Assembly (NCBI RefSeq): GCF_905475465.1
Contig: NC_062249.1
Coordinates: forward strand, 11,854,501-11,918,500
DNA: 64,000 nt
Origin: Pieris napi
Lineage: Eukaryota; Arthropoda; Insecta; Lepidoptera; Pieridae
Direction: 5' to 3'
Made by a program: the position numbers and the translations under genes. Of the stretch, positions 46,942-58,805 are shown piece by piece. The notes beneath the pieces were generated by a model. That model worked only from the letters and a program-made list of their open reading frames with translations, had not been told where the DNA came from and searched no databases. Numbering within the stretch: position 1 is the stretch's first letter; every line of letters begins with the position of its first letter.

Positions 46942-47319
46942 TCTCAATATATATAAATTACGCGTCTCGTTGTTTGTCCGCTATGGACTCCTAAACTACC
47001 TAACCGATTTCAATAAAATTTGCACACCGTGTGCAGTTTGATCTAACTTAAAAGATAGGATAGCTTACATCTTAATTTATACCCGCAATATTATGCTATT
47101 GCAAATTATTTGTTTATTATTTGACAGTCACAATTCTAACAGATGGAGCTGTGTTGAAAGTTCCAACGTTTCACATAAGCTACAATTTAATGGCATAACC
47201 ACCAAAAAAGCATGGTGATACCAATGACTGGTGTTCTCCTACTGTTTCCCTTGAATAGTTTACTAATATATAATATAACAAAAACCTTAGCCACAGCAAC
47301 GCTTGGCCGAGTCTGCTAG
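46942..47319 (+). mobile_element. Helitron, TCTGCTAG subfamily
   Basis: Starts TCTCAATATATATAAATTAC and ends GCCGAGTCTGCTAG then T. Third member of the subfamily at 27.0 and 35.3 kb. Confidence 0.75.
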
Positions 47320-48086
47320 TGTTCTAATATAATTGATGTGTATTTGCGTAGAATTTGTGATGTTAAATCGTCTTGTATAATTTAATGCGTACACGATGGT
47401 TTAGAACTTATAAATTAATATATAATGAGCATATTATATGACAAATTTACAGTTTCTAAAATAAAAATCCTATCTCAATATTTAAATGTTGTTATCCTCG
47501 CGTAAATTACAAAATCCTATTTCAACGCCCGCGAAAATTGATACCGCTGTTCCGAAACAGAAACAGCCCTAAGCTGAATTCTGCTTTAACGAATTACGGA
47601 ACCAATAACATAGAGAGAGGGGATGAAAAGGTTTTCAATATAATTAACGTATAAAGGAAAAGCAACTTTATTATTTAACGGATAACAATCAAAGTATCAG
47701 GCGATTCATTTTCGGGTATATAATCTCAAGATTTAACTAATATTACGGTTCCTAGCTGTTGATGCCAACCCCCACGACACCTCAGAGACTCAGGCCTACA
47801 CCGGATATTACGTTTATGTGTTCGTTTGAAAACACCCGTGCAGTAACCAAAGTACCTCGGCGCGGCTTTGAATACAACAGTATACCGCGACGAGAGCTGC
47901 GCTTACATACATCTGCGCCCGTATACCGCAACCTGAAATACGCGACCCTTTTATTCGGCGAAGCATTTTATTCATTTATTTAACTATATTTTCCCCTTAA
48001 ATTATGTACATATTTTTATCTAACTTACTTATATATACTTAATTTCTACTTACGAGCTGCCAACAATATTCTTATTTAACCTATAG
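47320..48086. other. no firm feature; GC-richer block near 47.8 kb
   Basis: 47755-47950 is clearly less AT-rich than its surroundings and has a short open frame (47759-47983), but I recognise nothing in it. Confidence 0.3.
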
Positions 48087-48120
48087 GTATTAAGTATGAG
48101 CTATAGCTCATACTTAATAC
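48087..48120. repeat. 34-bp perfect palindrome
   Basis: Two 17-base arms meet at GCTATAGC with no spacer and no mismatch. Confidence 0.9.
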
Positions 48121-48701
48121 TATTTATATCTATGAGTCGCCAACACTAGCTAAAAGCGCTGAATACGTTCGACAGATACTAATATAATCAAGCTCTTAAA
48201 AACTTAGAACGAAAGTCGAATATTAATAATACAGCGGAGCGTGATTTTACTAAAGTGTTTATGTAACGAAGATACAAAAATTTTACATTAATTTTTAGTC
48301 ATTCTAATTATACTAAAATGTCTCAAAAACGTGTGAAATGAAAAGGGAATCCTGTTATTAATGGAAGCCCAACCCAGCGTTTGTGCAGACTTCTATAATC
48401 TGTCTGAAGCTAACATGATTGATAATATATGGTAACAAGGTACTTATAAAGATTTTCTATTACATGTTTGTTATATTATGTTCAGATTCATATCAGGATT
48501 GATATCAGAATATATTAGAATTATTTTGCAAGACGTTCAGCTGAGAAATTCTATTGGATTACGTTCCTAATAAGTTGGATCTTCAACTAAAAATACGCCT
48601 GGATTATATACATAATTAAATAACATTATTTAATATTATTGTTAAATAAAGTTAAATATTTTTTTAATACCCTTTATTGTCGCACAAACACTTTTTTTTG
48701 T

Positions 48702-49095
48702 AAAAGGAGGCTCACCTGCTAAGTGATACCGCCATTGACATTCACATGGCAAAAGGCTCGCAAGTGCGATGCCGGCCTTTCAAGAATTGGTATGCATATT
48801 CTTGAAGGACCCTAAGTCGAATTGGTTCAGAAATACTTCAATGGGCAGCTGGTTTTAAATAGTTATGGTGCGCGGCAAAAACTGCCTTAAGAAACGCTCA
48901 GTTGTGGAATGACAGACATCGAGGTGATACGTATCGTGTTTTGTATGTTGCCTCGACGTCCGATGATGAAACTCAGCTGCAGGTATTAGTCCGAATAATT
49001 CCTCTGAATTTTACTGGTCGTCGACGATTCGAATTGTTCTTCGATGAATACGGTCAAGTGGAAGGAACTCGTACTTTGGAGCTGCCGCACAGAAC
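48702..49095 (-). repeat. 3' fragment of the 1-4.5 kb LINE family
   Basis: Minus-strand match to about 4020-4460 of the LINE, with AGGCTCACCTGCTAAGTGAT at one end and TTCGAATTGTTCTTCGATGA at the other. Longest of the truncated copies. It has indels. Confidence 0.8.
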
Positions 49096-49292
49096 AGTAC
49101 AGTAAAGTACACTTATTGATTTCTTTACCAGGACCCAGGACGCCAGGACTAAGTTTCCGCACATAGACTCATAATCGGTCCGTTGTGCGTTTCCAGCGCC
49201 AGTAAAGATATAATCTAATTTATTTAACACAATGTTATAAATGATCAATAATATATGGAGGCTTGTATATATAGAAATTTATCCTTATCGTT

Positions 49293-49518
49293 GTATTGTC
49301 TTTGATTGACATAACCTTTACACATTTAAAGAAAAAACTTTTTAACCGGATTAAAGTTATGTAATTTTATAAATTTACTACTATTTAACGGTGACTGTCA
49401 CCGTGACCACGCACGCTGTAAAGCACACGAAACGTCGGATAAATTTAAAATTATGTTAAATAGTTGTAATTTTCTAAAATTACATAACTTTAATCCGGTT
49501 AAAAAGTTTTTTCTTTAA
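49293..49518. mobile_element. hairpin element with perfect 45-bp arms
   Basis: Arms 49325-49369 and 49475-49519 are exact complements (each holds TTTAACCGGATTAAAG or its complement). A 105-bp spacer lies between, with GGTGACTGTCACC and GCACACGAAACGTCGG. A 12-bp direct repeat ATCCTTATCGTT lies at 49281-49292 and 49519-49530. If that is the target duplication, the element starts 32 bp left of the hairpin and touches it on the right. No coding sequence. Confidence 0.65.
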
Positions 49519-49530
49519 ATCCTTATCGTT

Positions 49531-51300
49531 ATTCATTTTTTTTACTCATTCATTCATTCATTCTTTAATATTTTACAGCAACGGTAGTAAAAAGGCAAGC
49601 TTCCTTATCATAATGAAACTTACGAGTATATCTCGTATATCACTTATATACCAACAAACGAATTTTAAATACGATTAAAGGACAGGCTCCACACCTTACG
49701 CAGTGTTGGAAATGGTGTTGGAGATGAGACCCACACACTCACTCATGCACTTAGGCGTGTTGGAAACAGTTGAAAAAACAAAAATAATTAAAATAAAGAT
49801 GTTTTAAAATAATATAAATTTTTTTTTTATTGAATTTACTAGGAAGTGTTTTGGAAGAGCTGGGAACACTGAGAAAGGTATGTTTTTAATGAAAAGGCTC
49901 CCAAATCTTCATTATAATGAATTGTTGTCAAATGAATAAACACATTTAAAAAAATCCTATTTACCGTTTTGTTATCTTCTACAGGTGCAATATATGTAAA
50001 GCTTTGTTCCGAACATAATATTAAAAGAAACATATATTATAGTCGCTATATATATCGAATACGTAGGGGTTTATGTCGCAATCGGCTTACGTAACCGCTT
50101 TTCTAATGACTATAATATAATAGTCCCCGACCCATCTGCAAATGAAGCATATTATAGGTAAAGTATTCTGTGGATGCACATTCTAGAACAATGGATTTTC
50201 GTCCCTTTTCCCAGTACATTAGGTTCACTTTCATTCAAGTTGTACTAAATATCAAGTTTCGCAGATAGAGCGGAACTAAGGCTGATAACATGAAAATAAT
50301 TCAGGCTTGGCGACCCAAGTTAAGCGTAATTTATATATTTTTAAAATATACCTAGATTTGTTGAATAATTTAAACCACTTCCAAAGCTAGAATTTTTGCA
50401 TAATTGACATCTAAAGAAAACTGTTGTTAAATAAGACAATTTATTTTGAAAAAACGTTGGTTTAAGTACTATGTTTTTGCTAACATATCCAGTATGACAT
50501 ATATCGACCGAGGATTATGTATGGTTAGCCAGTCACAGCAGGGTTGGACCGCAAATCCTTTTAAGAGCTATCAGCAGGACTCCACACAGGGGGACGTGAC
50601 GAAGAATATGTTTAATGGATTAAGAGGTAAACGGGAAAAATCACGATATATGATGAAAACATTTTAAGCATTATTTTGTATTGATTTTGTTAAACCTGCG
50701 TTAAGCATAATGCGCTGATAGCTAATTTGATGAATGCCAGAGTACCTGTATCAATAATGTATTGATTTTATTTATAAAGGTATCATTAATATACAAACTG
50801 GTTTTGGGAACATGACGTAGATTTGCAAAGGAGTACTGTTGCTATGTTAACAAAAATAAAACTCTGGTAGTTGATATTGTGGGTTCCGATTGTCCTAAAA
50901 AAAGTAAAATAAAGTAATTTTATTGAGGTTATTTAAATATATTATCGTTACATGAAACTCTTTGATCTATCGCGCAATGCTACCGGCATTATGGGTGAGA
51001 TTCAGAAACGAGACTTGTCAAATGTCAATGTCAAAATCTAATACGTTTATGACATCGCATCTCGAAGACCTCGTTTCTGAATATGACACACGTTTTACTA
51101 CAGTAACCAAATGTTTCCAAATTTATTTTTGTATTTTTAGCTGGCTTAATATGTTATATTTACGCTACTATAGCTAAAGTTAAATTACTAATAATAATTT
51201 ATGTGTTGATGAATTACAATTAGTAGTTTATAGTTGATTTTTTTTAGTTTTACGAGCTTTATTTCATTATAAGCAGATTTTTTTTTAAATCACAACACAT
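49531..51300. other. no firm feature
   Basis: GTGTTGGAAA variants recur at about 49690-49760. Short frames on both strands have no recognised homology. Confidence 0.35.
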
Positions 51301-51569
51301 CTGCCCTGCGATTCTGTAACTCACTGTTAATCCGTGAGTCCACTACGCAGTAACAGCGCTCCCTTCGTCACTGACGTAATTTTTGGAATCTCATGGTATT
51401 CTGTTAAGAAATTTTACATTACGTCTTGATAAGTGGAGGGAGTGAACCTAGTGAGTTGTTGTCTATTAATATCGTAACAATTGACTCATTTTATTTATAA
51501 AAAGAGTTAATTGTCAAAATTTTCATCATGCATACATTTACATAAGCAAAATATTTTTAATAAAACAAA

Positions 51570-51705
51570 ATGGTCGACGTTTTAAATAAGAATATTAAAA
51601 AAAAGATAAACTCTGAAAATATCTCAAAAATGATTTATCTGATAGAAAATAATAGAACAGCGAGGAAAATTATTAAAACCCATCTGGCAATGGGGCCGCT
51701 TAAAG
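51570..51705 (+). CDS. exon 1 of small unrecognised gene
   Basis: Begins AAACAAAATGG (a reasonable start context) and encodes 45 residues, mostly basic (NKNIKKKINS, RTARKIIKTHL), ending GPLK plus one base. It runs straight into a strong donor, GGTAAGTAG, at 51706. The reading frame closes inside the intron, so splicing is needed to extend it. A lysine-rich peptide of this size could bind nucleic acid, but that is a guess. Confidence 0.4.
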
Positions 51706-53134
51706 GTAAGTAGTGAGTTTATTTATTAGTAAATCGTAAGTTACGTATTTTGTTTATAACTTCCAATTAAGAGTTTATATTTCGTATTTACCCGACAACT
51801 GACCAGCCGTGGTGTATATGAGCGACAGAAACTTAAAAATATTAATTATGTTTCAGCACGAAACAAGGGATACCTAACATCTGGATATATTGTACAAAAT
51901 TTAAGAATATTATCTTAACAAAAAGATTATTATGTCACGCTAAAAGTGATTCTCTCAGCAAATGGTCTAAGGATTCAAACTAAACAGGATGGATAGGTAT
52001 CGTAAATTTTCAAAATATTACTAAAGGTGAATGCCAATGTTTTCAATATTTTGTTGAGTAATTATAAAATAAAAGGGTACCTATCTATAAAGAAGAAAAA
52101 ATTGTGTTTATATATTTATTCATTTAAGTGTAAGTGCAAGTGTTGGTACTTTTTAGATGCCACGAAACTACTATTGCAACCTTTTTAAGTGATTCAGAGG
52201 TCAAACACACAACAATATTACCTATGTTTTTACTAACACTCTTAAAAACTGAATTCTATTAAAACTATTTTAGAAATATAATAACTATCATAGTAAATAA
52301 ATAGGAATAAGCAGTGTCTAGAAAAATAGTTAACAAAGTTTGTTTGTTTGATGGCAAATTTGAAGTCAAATGTAATAGGTTAAATCGAAGCGACATTGTA
52401 AAGAATAATTAAATTGTTAGTTAAAAATGTCAAATATAAGAAATATTTTTAGGTTTTCTAACTTCAAATTCCATTCATGAAATATAAGAAGTATTAATTT
52501 TAATTGATCAAGTTGAATTTAGTATAATTGTTCAGATTTCAGAACACAAGTATAAATAATCATGTTAGGTATGTTGGATCAAATATATAAGCTTTCAATT
52601 GCTGAAATTCATACCATTTCAAGTGATCAACGTTAATTTTAAATGTTGGAAATGACATTGCCATAACTTATTTAATAAACATAGACGCCATCAAAAGATA
52701 GTTAATCTATTTTAGTTGTTATTATATTGTAGTCAGCACTACACTTTAGCACTAAACATACCCTTTATGGGTCTTGGATTTGTTTCATTAATAAATAATT
52801 GTATTTAAAGTACATACTTAGATTTGCTCAAGATTTTTTTTATTCATAGTACTGAATCAATAACTGTGTGCGAAATTACTAAACTTTGTTACCATAAAAC
52901 TTTAAATAATATTTGGCTTAGTTATAATATTATCAAACATGTTTTTAAGATACTTTACTTAGAAATACAAAGATATCCCATAAAGTTTTTGTGTGTTTTA
53001 TGCAAGTTTTTTTATTATTATCCTTAACTTTACAATAATTAAATTGTTATGCAATATTATTGTGTCAGTACAGTGACCTACCACATCTCCCTATTTACAA
53101 TTTTAACACATAACTATTGTATTACAGCCATCAG

Positions 53135-53184
53135 CGGTAGTTGTCAAGAATGAGGAAGAAAATGACCAATTATTGAAATGTTAA
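53135..53184 (+). CDS. exon 2 of small unrecognised gene
   Basis: Follows ATTACAGCCATCAG. Using the second AG the phase matches exon 1 and the frame reads AVVVKNEEENDQLLKC then stop. Using the first AG it ends after about 8 residues. The product would be about 61 residues, basic at first and acidic at the end. AATAAA at 53331-53336 is a plausible polyadenylation signal. Intron length would be 1429 bp. The function is unknown. Confidence 0.35.
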
Positions 53185-53895
53185 GAAGAGATATTAAACC
53201 GAGACCACAAATCTATTTTGAATGCAGTTTGGACAACTATGATTTTTATATGAAAAATTGTATTACCGTGTTTAAGATAATTGTGTACTTCATAATATTT
53301 TTTTTTTGTATCTAATAATATTGTTATATTAATAAAATGATTAATTAAATCTATCACTTATTTAATGACTGCCTATAGAAAACGTAGTAACCGAGTTAAA
53401 TACATAGCTAAGCCGAAATGAAAAATATATAAGCCATGTTACTTTATAGGTGAATAAAAGAACAATATAATAAATTACACATTTAATTTAATGATTATAG
53501 TAAACTTTTAACACACTACAAAATAACTTTCAGTAAAATAAACTTAAGTATAATAAAAACTAATTAAAACCCATCCTCACATAGAGCTAATCAATAACAT
53601 CTACTTTATTTTGTAGACAAATATATTTATTTTAATATATTTTCTAATTAGTTTGTAAAAAGTAATAGTTATGAACGATAAATTTAAAAAAGCTTAATAA
53701 GTACTTAAACCATCATGTATGTACCTAATGATGGTATTTCATACTTGTGTAAAGCAGAATAATGTTTTTATCCAAAACCTTAATGTTATATCAATATATT
53801 TTATAAAAATATAGGAACTGAAATTGTACTGTGTTATCATTTATTATAAATTGAAGGATAAGTAGTTGAAATTCAATAATTTGAAAATGTCTGCA

Positions 53896-54363
53896 CTATT
53901 GTGTCTTTTTATATCCAGGGGCCTTGTCGTATGATACAAATGTAATATTCTTCTTCTTCAAAGGCAGAATGTATTTTTCTATCAGAAATTTTGAACATTT
54001 GGGGATCTCTGAAATTATTAGATTTATAATTTTAGTATAGTAGAAAAATACAAATATAGGTATAACAAAATTTACCTATCTCAACTTATTTATCGTTTTC
54101 TGTTCGACTTATCTCTGCTGGAGACAAGACATGATCAAGACTGCATAGAAAAATTGGTTCTAGGATCAAAATGATATTTTTAATGCTAAAATAATCAAAA
54201 TGTTTACCTTAGATCATCAATTTACTAGACTCTTCGTTCATCTCAGTAGCATATGTTCTAGGTTTCGTCAATACCATATAATTTCTTGAGTATTGGAAAA
54301 AAGCGATAGTAACCAACGCCGAGAAACCAATTGGTCGTTTCGTGCCTACATTTTCTTCGCCAT
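53896..54363 (-). CDS. possible minus-strand exons in TIR element
   Basis: After an acceptor-like ATCTATAG, 54363-54209 is open and reads GEENVGTKRPIGFSALVTIA then FFQYSRNYM and TEMNEESSK. A donor-like A/GTAAAT lies at 54225. After AATTTCAG, 54008-53896 is open and, joined in phase, reads EKYILPLKKKNITF then YDKAPGYKKTQ and stop. The sequences look protein-like but match nothing I recognise, and no start exon was found. Confidence 0.25.
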
Positions 54364-54939
54364 CTATAGATATTATATTAAGTATTTTTTAATGGTTTAC
54401 ATCATTTATTTCTTGAAATAGAGGTTTAAACTTTAAAAGTGGAAACGGGAATTCTGTAACAATAACAAAGTTCAATTTCACGAAGCTTAATGTTTATATA
54501 TATAATTTTTTTCGTAAAATAATGCTGTATTGATAAATATTATTTTATAAACTTACCCCAAGATACATATAGATTGTCCTATGTTAGAATATTTTCACAT
54601 AAAACAAGTTTTAACTTCGCTAAAAATGGCTAACTCACTGGTAAATGACGATTTCAGCGAGGGAAGAGCAACTTTTAATTTGACGTACAAAATGTACATT
54701 TAAGTGAGATGAGATGTCAAATGGTATGTATCAGAATACCAAATACCAACAATTTTGGAGCGTAAGTGTAGCAGTGCCAAATTTTAGTTCCAAATGTGAA
54801 CAATCTCATTTGAGCGGCGCTTTTGTCGCGGTTATTGTTTATCAGAATACCAAATTGTAACATGACACCGAAACGAACGATTTGACAGCAAAAATCAGCG
54901 CTGAGGGTGTGTGAAGCGAGTTACAGAATCGCAGGGCTG

Positions 54940-55378
54940 AATTTTTCGCAGTCTTAAATTTTGTTACGTACCTAAATGATTGATTGAGAAAAATTGGTAA
55001 GTAAAGTTAGAAACGCGTTTTTATGTTTGAATTGAGAGATAAGTTTTCGTATTACCAAAAGTAAACAAAAATAATGTATACAATTCAGATTCGGATAGAT
55101 CGGTTGTAAGATTTTTTCAGATAGATTTATGTTAACAAGAAAACGCCTTTTTCATAACATCAAGTTTGCATTTGCAATACTAAACAAATCTGTGTTATTG
55201 TATTATTATTATATGTATATGTAATAAATTGTTAATGTGCCAAAGATTCAGTATGTTGATTGGTAATTGTTAGTTCCTATGCCTTTTACTTGTGATTAAA
55301 TGATGGTTATATTATTGGCTTAAAAATATCGTAGGCTAACATAGAAAAATAAAATATTTTTGATAGAATTGGATTTGA
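54940..55378. other. AT-rich DNA, no feature seen
   Basis: No gene or repeat recognised. Confidence 0.4.
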
Positions 55379-55655
55379 TTATTCAATATAGTTGCCTTCG
55401 AGAGCGATACTACGATTATAGCCATCATACAATTTTTCGATACTATTTTTATAGTACTAGTAGTAATTTGTCGTTAGCCTCAAAATAGGCTTCAGTTTCA
55501 GCGATTACTTCTTCATCATCGCAAAATGTATACCCATAGCGAGCATTCTCTTGAGGTCTGAGAACAGGATAAAGCCGCTGGGGGCCAAATCTGGAGAATA
55601 CGGTGCATGCGGAGGCAATTCGAACCCCCAAGTCATGGAATTTTGCCATTGCTTA
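55379..55655 (-). pseudogene. dead mariner transposase, C-terminal part
   Basis: Minus-strand translation, allowing frameshifts, gives MAKFHDLG, FELPPHAPYSPDLAPSGFIL, DDEEVIAETEAYFEANDK and KNSIEKLYDGYNRSIALEG before a stop at 55379. This is the C-terminal third of a DD34D mariner transposase. The third catalytic aspartate (normally in LAPSDY) is a glycine. At least two frameshifts. Not the same family as the DD41D element. Confidence 0.75.
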
Positions 55656-56342
55656 TCGCTTATTATTATTATTTACTACGATATTTTTTCACAGGAAATA
55701 AAATGAACAGATAACTATTTCGCGGGGGACCAGAAATGTATCTTTACGACTTAACTACACGTTGATAATATGTATAGTATAATCAATGGAAACAGGTGGC
55801 GTTTATAACTGTGAATATTTAATGAAATTGTTGTTTACATTCTGGTGAAAACTAAAATATTTAATGCAATATATTTGTTTATTATTTGTAACAAAAATCT
55901 ATTTAAATTAAATAAATCACTGCATAGTTCTCTCAATTCAATGAAACGCGAACAAACAAATATTATTTTTTAACTAAACAAACGATGTGTCATGAATGAA
56001 TGATGAATTTATATAGAAACGTGTGAGCTCGCATATTTTTAGGTTGAAATTTAACGTATAAGATTGTCTAAAACTTAATGACTACGAGAAATATTAACTT
56101 ACGATCAATTAAACGCGTGACAAACACAATATGTCTCTTTAGACACATGTGTATAATATGATTTAGGAATTATGTAGCTTATGATTGGAAGGATATTTTT
56201 TATTAACATTTTGCGTTTATATTGTCTACTAACTAATAAATTATCCAGTGGCGCTATAAAGTTCACCGCCGATTGCATCCGTTTCTTAAAACATTTTTAT
56301 TTTTATAGACAAGTAGCTGATCAGCCTTTTGTGTCTGAAGCC
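55656..56342. other. AT-rich DNA, no feature seen
   Basis: No gene or repeat recognised. Confidence 0.4.
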
Positions 56343-56682
56343 GGTTGCAGACCGAAAACTAAGCTATGCCAAGGCTAAACTAAGCTATGCCAAGCAAGCT
56401 AGGCTAAGCTAAGCTAGAAATAAATAGCGTGCACACCAACAGCTAAGCCAAAGCTAAGTCAGTATGGCGAAGGATGTGCAAAGGGTGTGCGGGGTAGCGG
56501 GAGGGGCTTAGCTTAGCTCTAGTAGCTGCACATCGGCATACACAACTAACTTAGCTTCGCATATTGTAGTTAGCTCCCATAGCTTAGTTCGCATAGTTTG
56601 CGGTCTGCACACAAGTATGGAAAACTGCGTCAGCTATGCGAGCTAAGCATAACAAACTTAGCTTAGCTCTTGGTCTGCAACC
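56343..56682. mobile_element. inverted-repeat element rich in AGCTAAGC
   Basis: It starts GGTTGCAGACCGAAAACTAA and ends with the imperfect complement (CTCTTGGTCTGCAACC). AGCTAAGC, GCTTAGCT and one-base variants occur about ten times, mostly pointing inward from each end. No coding sequence. The target duplication is unclear. Confidence 0.6.
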
Positions 56683-56984
56683 CGTATAACACATGTCGAT
56701 GTTTGCTTTCACCGTAGGAGCAAATGTTTATTACGCAGATACGAGAGGGGGTCTAAAAGTTCGCGGGATGGCGGGATTGGCGGGGGTGAGTTTACTCATC
56801 CAGGTAGGCGCTAATTGAGTAACTCAATATTAGTATATACCAATTTTCAGCCTTATCAGATCATTATCTTTTGAGTAATCAACGAGTAAACAAGTAAATC
56901 TCGCTAACTTAAAGTTGCTTACCAAACAAGGAAAGACACCTCAAAGCATCTTACAAAAGATGTTAGCTGTTTGTTTACTCCGCT

Positions 56985-57110
56985 CCTGGTAAAACCATGA
57001 TTTATAAATGGCAAGCCCTCGTAGAAAGAAATCTTCATTGGTGCAACGCCTGTTTCGAACACACGACCTCAGGGTTTAGAGTCGCGCACTAAGCGAACAC
57101 TGCTTTTGTC
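56985..57110 (-). repeat. SINE head remnant
   Basis: Minus strand: TTCGCTTAGTGCGCGACTCT and CCTGAGGTCGTGTGTTCGAA resemble the A and B box region of the other SINEs. The tail is lost. Confidence 0.45.
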
Positions 57111-58230
57111 AGAAAATATAACTAATCAACCCTATGTAATTAAACTTCGATTGAAACCAAATAATGCAATCGAATCGTAAATCAAACTGGTAACATTTAC
57201 GGTTTGTGGCGTGACCTGTTAACATATTGCTATATGTTGAGTATAATGTTTAAATAATTAAGACCTTTATTTATGCAAATTGCAGCATTTGACTGAAAAG
57301 CCTAAACACAATTTAAAAGAAAGACATCAATTAGTATTTTAGTTAAAGGAGTAAAATTAGACTAATGTAGTTTTTATTATGGGGTAGGATTACCCTGAAT
57401 ATTCAGATTAACATTCGTTTAATTTATATTGTAATTATTATTAGTTAAAAAATTTGTCCGAGTCGAATCTGGCACTTTATTTACTTTTCTCCATTGGCAT
57501 CTCGATAAAAGAGTTGCCAATACGAAGCCAGGCTAGCGCACTTTAAGATTTCATTTGTAGAATCGTAGAAAATTAATTGATTAATCGCTTACATTTGAGA
57601 TATTTAAGATTCCGGATGATTGCCAACTAAATTTAAATTACGTGTACTCTCTAGATACCAATGGCATCATCTTATTTCTCCCTCGGCCTAAACTCACCAA
57701 GATCCAGATTGAGTATTCTTATAAAAGAGCTAGGTCTGGATATCAATAGTTGCTCCCTCACACCTTGAAATCAATTTTGCTTTAGTTTTTATATTTTTTT
57801 TTTATCTCTTCGTATTTGTAATGTTGACACATTAAATCTTGTATTTTAATTTTTTCGTACCAATGTATCAGTGTGTTTTACAAATAAATATTTATGATTT
57901 CAAGCCCTAAGTGTACTAACATTGACTAATTTCCCTTACATTCGTGCAGAACAAAGCTGGCAATTCCCACCTTCATTTCCTATTTATTACATTAATTACA
58001 TAAATCTGATACTTTTACGAGGTTATCGTAAAACAAACCACTCTCATAATTGGTGATTAAAATTGTTTGCTCAGCTGCTTGTTTCATTAACATCATAAAT
58101 CAAGTAAATACACTGAAATATGTATCCGATGCTTTTATTTATAAGGCTTTTACAAGCTAAAATGTAGCTATGGTGATAGGGCATTTTTGAAAGCTTAATG
58201 CAGTAATAAATAATAAATTAATTTATCAAT
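57111..58230. other. AT-rich DNA, no feature seen
   Basis: No gene or repeat recognised. Confidence 0.4.
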
Positions 58231-58395
58231 GTTGCTACAAGTTTTTTAGGTCTGGGCCTCAGATTTCTGTTTCATGATCATTTGGTAATCTAATAGGCAA
58301 GTAGGTGATCAGCTTTCCGTGCCTGACGCACGCCGTTGACTTTTTGGGTCTAAGGCAAGTTGGTTTCCTCACGATGTTTTCCTTCACTGTTCGGA
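58231..58395 (-). repeat. tRNA-derived SINE, head missing
   Basis: Has the tail (GGTCTGGGCCTCAGATTTCT complement), CAAGTAGGTGATCAGC, TTTTTGGGTCTAAGGCAAGT and TTTTCCTTCACTG, then stops before the tRNA-like part: a 5'-truncated copy. Confidence 0.7.
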
Positions 58396-58805
58396 CATAC
58401 AGCTTCTTAAATTTTCCTTAGTTTATTCAAAATAAATTTCTGAACTAACGCATAAGTATTTGACAACCAATATATGTATACGTCAATCCTTTTGGACATA
58501 ATTCTAAATTTTTAAAATCTAAAGTACGCCATTATTTGAATATTATGGATATATTTTGGCTATTCGAAACCTTTATTTAAATACGTTCGTTAATTTGAGG
58601 GTGGAGAATTTATGGTATCATTTAATTTACTAACATTAAATGTTTAACAGTTATGAAACCCATGAACATTTGGTTTTGGATTTCTTTTAACTTTTCAATG
58701 TTTTCATTCTTCTATTCGGGACGGAAATAAATACAACAAATCAATAAATATAAAAATCCAGCCATTAGTTATAAGTGTTCGAACACAACATTGTTTTATA
58801 TATTA
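58396..58805. other. AT-rich DNA, no feature seen
   Basis: No gene or repeat recognised. Confidence 0.4.

Larger units (their letters stand above)
51304..54936. mobile_element. 3.6-kb TIR element with CTG flanks
   Basis: The ends are CCCTGCGATTCTGTAACTC and its complement. Direct CTG repeats lie at 51301-51303 and 54937-54939. The termini match the MITEs at 16.0 and 36.2 kb, and ATTGTTTATCAGAATACCAA near 54832 recalls their centre. The interior has a small spliced-looking gene on the plus strand and exon-like stretches on the minus strand. It could be a longer, possibly coding, parent of the MITE family. Two unrelated MITE ends facing each other cannot be excluded. Superfamily not assigned. 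Confidence 0.5.

Noticed and set aside
49415..49445. Hammerhead-ribozyme-like stretch (CTGTAAAG...CGAAACGTC)
   Set aside because: The core needs CTGANGA and a stem between GAAAC and the cleavage triplet. Here the A after CTG is replaced by T and GAAAC is directly followed by GTC, so no active fold is possible.
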